Positions 1 to 5,102 of a DNA stretch of 6,722 nucleotides are shown here, one piece after another. The notes under the pieces were generated by a model that ran no database searches, had not been told where the DNA came from, and saw only the letters and a program-made list of their open reading frames with translations. Within the stretch, counting starts at the first letter, position 1, and the number at the start of each line of letters is the position of its first letter. The position numbers and the translations under genes are program-made. Source of the stretch: DATJYV01 sp035499415 (lineage in GTDB: Bacteria; Bacteroidota; Ignavibacteria; UBA10030); the NCBI GenBank assembly GCA_035499415.1, contig DATJYV010000070.1:1-6722 (forward strand), written 5' to 3'.

Positions 1-420
1 AGAAATATTGACGATGGTCCCCTCGCCGCGTTCCTCCATCATGCGAGCCCCCCGCTGCGAACAAAGAAAAGTCCCGACAACATTTACGCGCCACATGCGC
101 TCAAACTGTTCGAGCGTCAGCTCCCGCAGCGGCGCGAAGAAGCCGATCCCCGCGTTGTTGACGAGAATGTCGAGGCGGCCGAACCGTTTCAGCACTTCGT
201 CGAACAGATGTGCCACGTCGTCTTCGCGCGAAACATCCGTTCGTACGCACAGAGCCGTTCCACCGGCGGCTTCTATCTCCGTCCGAACCTCGAGGATCTC
301 GCGTTCGGTTCTTGCGGCGAGCGCGACCGACGACCCCTCCGCTGCGAGAGTACGTGCGATCGACCGGCCGATGCCCCGTCCCGCCCCCGTGACGATTGCG
401 ACCCGCCCCTGGAGCTTCAT
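1..420 (-). CDS. Short-chain dehydrogenase/reductase, N-terminal part (cut by window edge)
   Basis: This is a classical SDR NAD(P)-dependent oxidoreductase with 140 codons visible and no stop before the left edge. The Rossmann dinucleotide motif TGAGRGIG is at residues 11-18, a D-V pair follows at 62-63, and NNAG is at 88-91. The visible part ends in IVNIS, just before the expected catalytic Ser; the YxxxK motif lies outside the window. The ATG at 420 overlaps the TGA of the preceding SDR as ATGA, so the two are probably translationally coupled. The segment reads like a FabG/3-oxoacyl-reductase-type SDR and its substrate cannot be told from sequence. As last visible gene of the pterin cluster it could be a second carbonyl or dihydropteridine reductase, but it may be unrelated. 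Family assignment is firm; function is open. Confidence 0.93.
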   Translation of the reverse strand, partial: MKLQGRVAIVTGAGRGIGRSIARTLAAEGSSVALAARTEREILEVRTEIEAAGGTALCVRTDVSREDDVAHLFDEVLKRFGRLDILVNNAGIGFFAPLRELTLEQFERMWRVNVVGTFLCSQRGARMMEERGEGTIVNIS

Positions 421-1184
421 ATCATCATGTCCCCACTCTGGGGCCTGATGACCAGCTCTTCCACCACGGCGTCACGTCTCATATTGGTTGCCAGGCAAAT
501 CATATCCGCCACTTCCGCCGCGTTCAGCATCCTCTTCCGTTGACTCGTCCGCGTCCTGCGCGGCCACATCGCGGTATCAACGGCCCCCGGATAGATGTTC
601 ATGACCCTGATTCCCTTTCCCCGCACTTCCGTCCGGAGGACGTTCATCATCGCATCCGCCCCCGCCTTGGATGCCGAATACGCCGCCGACCCCGCGTACG
701 TTGTTTTCGCGGCATAGGAGATGATGCTTACGATCATCCCCTCCCGACGTCTGAGCATCGCGGGAAGCACGGCCCGGGCCGCGAGAAAATATCCGCGAAG
801 GTTTGTGCCGATGATGTTGTCGAATGCGCTCGTGGGCGTTTTCAGGAATGTGGCGAACGAGGAGACACCGGCATTGTTGATGAGGAGGTCGACCCGGCCA
901 TACCGTCGCAGGATCCATCCCGCGGTCCTGTCGATCGATTTGGCGTCCAAGACATTGCACGTCGCGATGTCACACCCCAGCCCCATGCGCGACAGCTGCG
1001 AACGGAGTTCCCGGAGCCCGTTCAGGTTTCTTCCGGTTGCGACGACTGAATCGCCATTTTCCGCGAAGACTTCTGCAAGTGCCTTCCCGATGCCCGCGCC
1101 CGATCCCGTTATCCAGACGACCCGGCTCCGGGGCGCTCGACGCCGGAGTTTACGATTGCCTGCCGACGAGCGTGAGAAACTCAT
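417..1184 (-). CDS. SDR oxidoreductase, sepiapterin-reductase-like candidate
   Basis: A complete classical SDR of 255 aa. TGSGAGIG is at residues 26-33, NNAG at 103-106, the likely catalytic Ser at 156, YSASK at 169-173 and PG at 199-200, so all catalytic elements are present. The Rossmann fold begins about 20 residues later than usual, after an Arg-rich leader. The only canonical start is the ATG at 1184, which overlaps the end of folE by 35 nt; an AGGA touches the ATG. PGAV-x-T-x-MW and a C-terminus VVEE-x3-RP-x-SGD recall, from memory, the Chlorobium tepidum sepiapterin reductase that reduces 6-pyruvoyl-tetrahydropterin, though related tails occur in other SDRs. Its place just after PTPS and folE supports a role in tetrahydrobiopterin formation. 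Specificity is inferred, not shown. Confidence 0.9.
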   Translation of the reverse strand: MSFSRSSAGNRKLRRRAPRSRVVWITGSGAGIGKALAEVFAENGDSVVATGRNLNGLRELRSQLSRMGLGCDIATCNVLDAKSIDRTAGWILRRYGRVDLLINNAGVSSFATFLKTPTSAFDNIIGTNLRGYFLAARAVLPAMLRRREGMIVSIISYAAKTTYAGSAAYSASKAGADAMMNVLRTEVRGKGIRVMNIYPGAVDTAMWPRRTRTSQRKRMLNAAEVADMICLATNMRRDAVVEELVIRPQSGDMMI

Positions 1185-1719
1185 TCCTCGTCTTCACATC
1201 CTTCCGAAACGTCCCCAGCATCGCGCTCGTCGTCGCGACGGAATTCACCTTCTGTACACCCCGCATCATCATGCAAAGATGCCGCGCCTCGACGACGATG
1301 GCAACCCCCTGCGGCTTCAGGTAATCATTCAGCGTGTCGGCGATTTGCTGTGTCAACCGTTCCTGAACCTGCAGTCTCCTGGAATACATCTCAACCAGTC
1401 TCGGAATCTTGCTGAGCCCCAGGATCCTCCCGTTTGGAATGTAAGCAACATGGCACACGCCGTAAAATGGGACAAGATGGTGCTCGCACAGGCTGAAAAA
1501 ATCTATATCTTTCACAATCACCATCTCACTGTATTTTTCCCTGAAGATCGCGCCGTTAATGACATCCTCAATCTTTTCCCCATATCCCTTCGTGAAGAAT
1601 TCGTACGCCCGCGCAACCCGCGACGGCGTTTCCCGGAGTCCTTCCCTTTCCGGTTTCTCCCCGATCAATCCAAGGAACTCCTTGACCAACGCCTCGACTT
1701 GTTTTCTGTTTTTCTCCAT
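1150..1719 (-). CDS. folE: GTP cyclohydrolase I (FolE)
   Basis: A 189-aa cytosolic enzyme converting GTP to 7,8-dihydroneopterin triphosphate, the first step of folate and tetrahydrobiopterin synthesis. The zinc ligands are visible: C78 and H81 within SLCEHHLVPF, and C149 within EARHLCMMMRG. Other family blocks are RETPSRVA at about 29-36, RLQVQERLT at 115-123 and a C-terminal SAMLGTFR. A longer frame to 1818 exists, but the ATG at 1719 is preferred: GGGGAG lies 7 nt upstream, only 2 nt separate it from the PTPS stop, and MEKNRKQVEAL is the expected family N-terminus. It lies downstream of PTPS, the enzyme that uses its product. It overlaps the following SDR by 35 nt. Confidence 0.97.
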   Translation of the reverse strand: MEKNRKQVEALVKEFLGLIGEKPEREGLRETPSRVARAYEFFTKGYGEKIEDVINGAIFREKYSEMVIVKDIDFFSLCEHHLVPFYGVCHVAYIPNGRILGLSKIPRLVEMYSRRLQVQERLTQQIADTLNDYLKPQGVAIVVEARHLCMMMRGVQKVNSVATTSAMLGTFRKDVKTRNEFLTLVGRQS

Positions 1720-1721
1720 CC

Positions 1722-2129
1722 TCACGCTCCCCGGTATTCGACGACGTTGTTCTCGGTTTCCCGCAGACGTATTGAAAACAAGGTCCCTCCGTTCATCTTT
1801 TGCGAAAGGATCGTCCAAAATGCTTTGGCAAGATTCTCCGCCGTCGGATTGATTCCAACCAAAAAATCGACATCGCTGTTCAGGTTTTTGTGGTCCACCT
1901 TCTCGATGACCTCCTTCCGGATCAATTCCTTCAGCTTCTTCAGGTCGACCAGGTACCCGGTCACGGGATCCGTTTCACCGGCTACCGTGACTTCGAGGAT
2001 GTAGTTGTGGCCGTGGCCGCCGGGGTTCGCACACTTGTCGAACACCCTCTCGTTCTCCGCGATCGACAGCGAAGGATTGTACAACCGGTGCGCCGCGCTG
2101 AATGTCTCCCGTCTCGTCACGTACATCAT
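1722..2129 (-). CDS. ptpS: 6-pyruvoyl-tetrahydropterin synthase (PTPS-II type, not QueD)
   Basis: A 135-aa member of the COG0720 family, which converts dihydroneopterin triphosphate to 6-pyruvoyl-tetrahydropterin. Zinc ligands are H14, H39 and H41; catalytic Cys33, Asp79-His80 (DHKNL) and Glu124 (RETENN) are all present. Cys and HGH are separated by five residues (CANPGGHGH). CX5HGH is the signature of tetrahydrobiopterin-pathway PTPS, including the animal enzyme, whereas QueD has CX3HGH and the folate-bypass PTPS-III has EX3HGH. The neighbouring GETDP-x-TG and ETENNVVEY-x-G also read like animal PTPS. An automatic pipeline would probably label it 6-carboxytetrahydropterin synthase/queD. Two ATGs are in tandem; the first (2129) overlaps the Bcp stop as ATGA, the second starts at 2126. 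folE follows after 2 nt. Confidence 0.95.
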   Translation of the reverse strand: MMYVTRRETFSAAHRLYNPSLSIAENERVFDKCANPGGHGHNYILEVTVAGETDPVTGYLVDLKKLKELIRKEVIEKVDHKNLNSDVDFLVGINPTAENLAKAFWTILSQKMNGGTLFSIRLRETENNVVEYRGA

Positions 2130-2605
2130 TTTTCGCTCACCGCCTCCAGGACCTCTGCCGCGTGTCCGTCCACCCGGACGTTCTCAAAGACATTTTTCAC
2201 CACGCCCCGTTCGTCGATGAGAAATGTCGTCCGGCGAATCCCCATGTAGGTTCTGCCGAACATCTGTTTCCGTCCCCACACTCCATAGCGTCGGATGACC
2301 TTCTTGAGGGGGTCGCTGAGGAGCGGGAACGAGAGTCCGAATTTCTGTGCGAACTTCGTGTGCGAGTCGAGCGAGTTTGCGCTCACGCCGAGGACGACGG
2401 CGCCTTTGCGCTTGAGGGACCCCAGGTTCTCCTGGAACGCACATGCCTCCTTCGTGCAGCCGGGGGTGTCGTCCTCGGGGTAAAAATAGAGAACAACATT
2501 CCGGCCTCGAAGGTCCTTAAGATGGACCGTCGAACCGTCTGTTTGGGGCAGCGAGAAATCGGGAGCTGAATCTCCGACCTTTACCATGGCGCTCTGTTCA
2601 TCCAT
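2126..2605 (-). CDS. bcp: Bcp/PrxQ-type peroxiredoxin (thioredoxin-dependent thiol peroxidase)
   Basis: A 159-aa atypical 2-Cys peroxiredoxin that reduces hydroperoxides, normally re-reduced by thioredoxin. The motif DDTPGCTKEACAF holds the peroxidatic Cys50 and, five residues on, the resolving Cys55, as in E. coli Bcp. The N-terminal VGDSAPDFSLP block and a thioredoxin-fold TTFLIDERG segment are present. There is no export signal, so it is probably cytosolic. Two starts are possible: ATG at 2605 or ATG at 2587 (MVKVGDSAPDF), which matches the usual family N-terminus better; neither has a convincing Shine-Dalgarno site. It is the first gene of the tight pterin block, and its stop overlaps the PTPS start. 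The 125 nt upstream of the 2605 start show no clear promoter, so it may be read through from the genes above. Confidence 0.96.
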   Translation of the reverse strand: MDEQSAMVKVGDSAPDFSLPQTDGSTVHLKDLRGRNVVLYFYPEDDTPGCTKEACAFQENLGSLKRKGAVVLGVSANSLDSHTKFAQKFGLSFPLLSDPLKKVIRRYGVWGRKQMFGRTYMGIRRTTFLIDERGVVKNVFENVRVDGHAAEVLEAVSEK

Positions 2606-2730
2606 CCGGCCGTTCCGCGGCGTCCCCTGTGCCGTAGCGGCTCAAGACAGAACTTGCGGCTTTTCCCCCCAGCGGAGTCAAGCGAGAATGCGGAAATCCT
2701 TCCTTCGGTGGGATAATCTCTCAGAAGATC

Positions 2731-3207
2731 TCACGAGCCGAGCGATGCAACTGCCTTGGAGACCTCATCATAGTTGGGTTCGTTTCCCGGGGCCTCGCTG
2801 AGCCATTCGAAGCGAATGACCCCCGCCTTGTCCAGCACAAAGACCGAGCGACGGGCGGATGTGTATCCCTCCAGGCCGCCAAGACCGACGTGGACGAGGT
2901 CGTACTTCTTGATGACTTCTTCTTTGTAATCCGACAGGACCGGGAACTGGAGTTTGTTCTTTGTCGCAAACTCCTTGTTTGAAAAGGGGGAATCGACGCT
3001 GACGGCCACGACCTGTGCATTCATTCCGTTCAATTTCGAAAGTGATTCCTGGAATGTGCACATCTCTTTCGTGCAGACGCCCGTAAAAGCACCGGGAAAA
3101 AAAGCGAGCACGGTTTTCTTTCCGCGGAATTCTTTGAGAGAGCGGAGATTCTTATCGACGTCCGGCAGCGTGAAGTCGGGAGCGACATCACCAAGCTTTG
3201 GTATCAT
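2731..3207 (-). CDS. Peroxiredoxin, AhpE-like
   Basis: A 158-aa thioredoxin-fold peroxidase. The active site reads FPGAFTGVCTKEMCTFQ, with T42 and peroxidatic Cys45 forming TxxC, a second Cys at 50, and the conserved active-site Arg around 119-120 (SARRSVFVLD). The GAFTGVCTKEMC style is that of AhpE/Prx5-like enzymes and differs clearly from the TPGCTKEAC of the neighbouring Bcp, so the two are different peroxiredoxin classes and not a recent duplication. AGGA 7 nt before the ATG supports the start. It follows sod after a 27-nt gap, consistent with cotranscription, and would remove the peroxide made by the dismutase, although the dismutase itself appears exported. It has no signal peptide and is probably cytosolic. 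Confidence 0.95.
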   Translation of the reverse strand: MIPKLGDVAPDFTLPDVDKNLRSLKEFRGKKTVLAFFPGAFTGVCTKEMCTFQESLSKLNGMNAQVVAVSVDSPFSNKEFATKNKLQFPVLSDYKEEVIKKYDLVHVGLGGLEGYTSARRSVFVLDKAGVIRFEWLSEAPGNEPNYDEVSKAVASLGS

Positions 3208-3234
3208 GGATATTTCCTGCTGAATGGTTTGAGT

Positions 3235-3939
3235 TTATGATTTCGCGGCACGCGCAAAACGCGACTCCACCGTCGGCCAGTCGAGGTTCTGCATGAAGGC
3301 ACCGATGTAGCTTTTCCGGTCGGTCGCATAATCGAGATAATACGCGTGTTCATACGTATCCAATGCGGCGATGGGAGCAGCGTTCCAGACCGGAAATGTA
3401 TTCTGTGAATCTCCAAGAAAGTTAAAGAGCATCTTTCGATCCTGGTCATACGCCAGCCAGACCCAACCCCTCGCGGCGAGGCCGGACGATGTGAAATCCT
3501 TCTCCCACTTCTCGTATGAGCCGAAGTCTTTTTGAATCTGGGTCAGCAGGGGCCCGGTTGGCTGGCCCCCCTTGCCTCCCAAAATGTCGAAGTAGATTTC
3601 GTGGTTCTTCACACCTCCCAGGGCGAAGGAGAATTCCACCTTCAATTCCCGCAACTCGCTAAACGTCTGGTTCGCCTTGGAAAAGTCAACCCCCTGGAGC
3701 GCTCCAAGGATCTCGTTGGCCTTGCTGACATACCCGGTGTAGAGTTTGAAATGTTCCCTCATCGTGCGTTCGGAGATACCCGTCATGGCGAGCACGGAGG
3801 GTTTGAGGGGGATGGGAGAATAGATTTGGGGTACGTCTTGTCCGCCCTGGAGCATGTCGGGACGCAGAACGCCCGCTCCCAGTGCGGTGAGTGCGGAGGC
3901 ACGGAGAAACGACCTCCTCGTTGGCTGGCCGTCGGTCAT
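3235..3939 (-). CDS. sod: Superoxide dismutase (Fe/Mn family) with Tat signal peptide
   Basis: A 234-aa Fe/Mn-family dismutase converting superoxide to oxygen and peroxide. The N-terminus TRRSFLRASALTALG is a twin-arginine export signal (R8-R9), so the enzyme likely acts in the periplasm or outside the inner membrane. Metal ligands are H63, H113 (NHEIYF), D194 and H198 (DTYEHAYYL). Second-shell residues look Mn-like: Gly109 four residues before H113, and Gln179 in the C-terminal domain, where Fe enzymes carry the Gln in the other domain. Differences from E. coli-type enzymes are Tyr instead of Trp in DxWEH, Phe in place of Trp after NHxxY, and six rather than seven residues between the first His ligand and the active-site Tyr70. 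GGAGG 4 nt before the ATG fixes the start, 24 nt after perR. Confidence 0.96.
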   Translation of the reverse strand: MTDGQPTRRSFLRASALTALGAGVLRPDMLQGGQDVPQIYSPIPLKPSVLAMTGISERTMREHFKLYTGYVSKANEILGALQGVDFSKANQTFSELRELKVEFSFALGGVKNHEIYFDILGGKGGQPTGPLLTQIQKDFGSYEKWEKDFTSSGLAARGWVWLAYDQDRKMLFNFLGDSQNTFPVWNAAPIAALDTYEHAYYLDYATDRKSYIGAFMQNLDWPTVESRFARAAKS

Positions 3940-3963
3940 AAATCCTCCAGAGAAATCGGGTGA

Positions 3964-4377
3964 TTACTCGTCGGAAAGGCAGTTGGAGCAGATGCCGAAA
4001 AAGTCGAGTCGATGAGACCTCACAACTCCGTCGACGGAGGACTTCACCCGGTCATTGAGATCGGTCTGAGTTGCGACCGTCAGGTCGCTCACCTTGCCGC
4101 AGCGCTCGCAGACAAAGTGATAATGCTCTTCGAGAAACGCGTCGTATCGCCGCGAACCCTCGCCAAAGTCGAGTTCGCGAATTTTTCCCTGATCCTTCAG
4201 GACATGGAGGTTCCGGTAGACCGTCCCCAACGAGACATGCGGAAGTTCTCCGCGAACCTGCTCATGGATCCACTCTGCCGTCGGATGAGAGCGCGTTCTC
4301 TTCAGCGCCTGGTAGACCTTGTCGCGCTGCTTGCTTCTTTTCGTTCCGGATTTTTCCTGCGTGCGAATCGTATTCAC
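3964..4377 (-). CDS. perR: Fur-family regulator, PerR-like peroxide sensor
   Basis: A 137-aa winged-helix repressor. HPTAEWIHEQVR and the recognition helix region SLGTVYRNLHVL form the DNA-binding domain. The structural zinc site is C90-x2-C93 and C130-x2-C133. With a constant offset of six from B. subtilis PerR, all five regulatory-metal ligands are present: H31, D79, H85, H87 and D98. Asp79 in particular is PerR-like, where Fur has Glu. Metal-catalysed oxidation of two of these His residues is the known sensing mechanism. The start is GTG at 4377: no in-frame ATG follows nearby and a stop lies five codons upstream. No Shine-Dalgarno site is present, which fits a leaderless mRNA from the promoter at 4384-4412. 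It heads the sod-peroxiredoxin run and is likely its regulator. Confidence 0.93.
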   Translation of the reverse strand: MNTIRTQEKSGTKRSKQRDKVYQALKRTRSHPTAEWIHEQVRGELPHVSLGTVYRNLHVLKDQGKIRELDFGEGSRRYDAFLEEHYHFVCERCGKVSDLTVATQTDLNDRVKSSVDGVVRSHRLDFFGICSNCLSDE

Positions 4378-4383
4378 AATGAA

Positions 4384-4412
4384 AATGTATTAATAAATCA
4401 TTGGAGAGTCAA
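4384..4412 (-). promoter_or_regulatory. perR promoter, sigma70-like, predicted leaderless
   Basis: On the minus strand TTGACT (4412-4407) and TACATT (4389-4384) are separated by 17 nt. Six nt then lead to the GTG of perR, which puts the expected +1 on the G of the start codon. The AT-rich 8-bp palindrome TATTAATA (4388-4395) overlaps the -10 side and could belong to an operator for autoregulation, but I found no good 15-mer match to the B. subtilis PerR box. Farther upstream lie two perfect palindromes, CTCCATGGAG (4428-4437) and CACGCGTG (4444-4451), of unknown meaning. Confidence 0.55.
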
Positions 4413-4514
4413 CGAGAGTCCGACCTCCTCCATGGAGACGGCACACGCGTGCGGGAACCCTTGATGCTTACTGTCTACAACACGCAGTCTGGAGCCAACA
4501 GTTCCGCCAATTCT

Positions 4515-4542
4515 TTGAAATCGGTTCTGATTTCGTTATATT
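4515..4542 (+). promoter_or_regulatory. Sigma70-like promoter for the GIY-YIG/tRNA-Ser unit
   Basis: TTGAAA (4515-4520) and TATATT (4537-4542) each match the consensus at five of six positions and are separated by 16 nt. Transcription would begin near 4549 and run through the tRNA fragment, the nuclease gene and the intact tRNA. No better plus-strand promoter was seen between here and the tRNA, so it may have been the original tRNA promoter before the nuclease gene arrived. This is a pattern match only. Confidence 0.5.
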
Positions 4543-4661
4543 CGTTCCGTCAGATAAGCCGGGACGACAATTTCTTCGGCAGACGAGCTCCATCCAAAAG
4601 AACAGAGCGCATTTGTTGGTTCGGATGGAAGTCTTTGAGGAGAAATTCCCGGCAAGAAAGT

Positions 4662-4689
4662 TCAACCATGGAAGGGTGCGAGAGTGGTT
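4662..4689 (+). repeat. Direct repeat, left copy: tRNA-Ser 5' end plus 8-nt flank
   Basis: These 28 nt are identical to 5005-5032. Eight flanking nt (TCAACCAT) are followed by the first 20 nt of the tRNA-Ser gene. The copies are 343 nt apart and bracket the GIY-YIG gene, so they mark a duplicated or inserted unit. Confidence 0.95.
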
Positions 4690-4730
4690 TGAGCCGAAGG
4701 CTCATGCGCCTCCGGCGCAGAATCGACCGG
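4670..4730 (+). pseudogene. Truncated tRNA-Ser copy with insert in the D-loop
   Basis: Positions 4670-4689 equal the first 20 nt of the intact tRNA-Ser (5013-5032) and 4720-4730 equal the next 11 nt (5033-5043), through the 5' side of the anticodon stem. Between them sit exactly 30 extra nt. Beyond 4730 the match stops apart from AGT, which could reflect loss of the anticodon loop between the two ACCGG copies of the stem. There is no T-arm, acceptor 3' side or CCA, so this copy cannot be a functional tRNA. Confidence 0.88.
4690..4719 (+). repeat. Two back-to-back 15-nt hairpins inserted in the tRNA fragment
   Basis: The insert is TGAGCCGAAGGCTCA followed directly by TGCGCCTCCGGCGCA. Each is a perfect 6-bp stem with a 3-nt loop, and the two share the arm pattern TG-M-GCC / GGC-K-CA, so they read as diverged tandem copies. 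Flanking tRNA sequence is uninterrupted on both sides, with no target-site duplication visible. The type of repeat is unknown to me. Confidence 0.85.
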
Positions 4731-4755
4731 AGTCCAGTTTTTTGGGGGAAGATAG

Positions 4756-5034
4756 ATGACAGGTTCAAAATGCAGCGTCTACGTTCTTTGGAGCGAACGG
4801 CTTAAGAAACGGTACATCGGTTCTGCTGATGATTTGCCCGCAAGGTTTCGCGACCATAATGCGGGCAGGTCAAAGTTCACCAAGGGGGGAGTGCCTTGGA
4901 CGATCATTTATCAGGAGGAATATCCAGACCGAAGCACGGCCCGGCGTCGGGAATTGTTCTTGAAGAGCGGCGCTGGCCGAAAGTGGCTCGACAGTTTTCT
5001 GAAATCAACCATGGAAGGGTGCGAGAGTGGTTGA
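4756..5034 (+). CDS. Small GIY-YIG nuclease-domain protein
   Basis: A 92-aa protein that is essentially one GIY-YIG domain. VYVL at 8-11 carries the first Tyr (Y9) and YIG lies at 20-22. R30 (ARFRDHN) is the likely catalytic Arg and E66 (RRRELFLKS) the likely metal-binding Glu, so the active site looks intact. Length and style match the YhbQ/UPF0213-like single-domain group, whose cellular roles are poorly known. GGGGGA 7 nt before the ATG fixes the start. The gene lies between a broken and an intact copy of tRNA-Ser, and its last six codons plus stop lie inside the intact tRNA. The domain proper ends near residue 83, so the tail is dictated by tRNA sequence. A homing or tRNA-targeting role is inference. 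Confidence 0.9.
   Translation: MTGSKCSVYVLWSERLKKRYIGSADDLPARFRDHNAGRSKFTKGGVPWTIIYQEEYPDRSTARRRELFLKSGAGRKWLDSFLKSTMEGCESG
5005..5032 (+). repeat. Direct repeat, right copy: tRNA-Ser 5' end plus 8-nt flank
   Basis: Perfect 28-nt match to 4662-4689. Here it forms the end of the GIY-YIG reading frame and the start of the intact tRNA-Ser gene. Confidence 0.95.
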
Positions 5035-5102
5035 ATCGACCGGTCTCGAAAACCGGAGTGCCCGCAAGGGTACCGTGGGTTCGAATCCCACCCCTTCCGC
5101 CA
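5013..5102 (+). tRNA. tRNA-Ser(CGA): tRNA-Ser, anticodon CGA
   Basis: A class II tRNA of 90 nt with encoded CCA. Acceptor GGAAGGG (5013-5019) pairs with CCCTTCC (5092-5098), followed by G and CCA. The anticodon stem CCGGT/ACCGG encloses CTCGAAA, placing anticodon CGA at 5047-5049, which reads UCG. The long variable arm has a TGCCC/GGGTA stem with a GCAA loop (5059-5072). The T-arm is GTGGG-TTCGAAT-CCCAC (5075-5091). A long variable arm and the E. coli-like anticodon arm support serine identity. Its 5' end overlaps the nuclease gene by 22 nt, so RNase P cleavage would cut that coding sequence. Confidence 0.97.

Larger units (their letters stand above)
4378..4755. other. 378-nt divergent spacer without a recognised gene
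   Basis: This stretch separates minus-strand perR from the plus-strand nuclease gene. It holds the perR promoter, a plus-strand sigma70-like promoter (4515-4542), and a broken tRNA-Ser fragment with a paired-hairpin insert (4670-4730). One plus frame stays open from 4397 to the TGA at 4757-4759, which overlaps the nuclease start as ATGA; it contains no ATG before 4625 (44 codons from there) and I recognise no family in it. A second plus frame (from 4401) and short minus frames are also open here, so openness alone is weak evidence for coding. Confidence 0.6.

Noticed and set aside
1720..1818. folE N-terminal extension to 1818
   Set aside because: It would lie inside the PTPS gene; the ATG at 1719 has a Shine-Dalgarno site and matches the family N-terminus.
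721..2004. A 427-codon plus frame opposite the SDR, folE and PTPS
   Set aside because: It is an antisense shadow of three well-supported genes, rich in Arg, Pro and Ser, with no recognisable domain.
1722..2129. QueD (queuosine pathway) for the COG0720 gene
   Set aside because: The Cys-to-HGH spacing is five residues, not three, and no queC, queE or queF lies nearby.
2606..2730. Promoter for the Bcp-PTPS-folE block, based on a minus-strand TTGACT
   Set aside because: No acceptable -10 sequence lies at 16-19 nt from it.
4468..4768. Short minus frames (65 and 72 codons) upstream of the nuclease gene
   Set aside because: They overlap the promoter and the tRNA fragment, lack ribosome binding sites and resemble no family I know.
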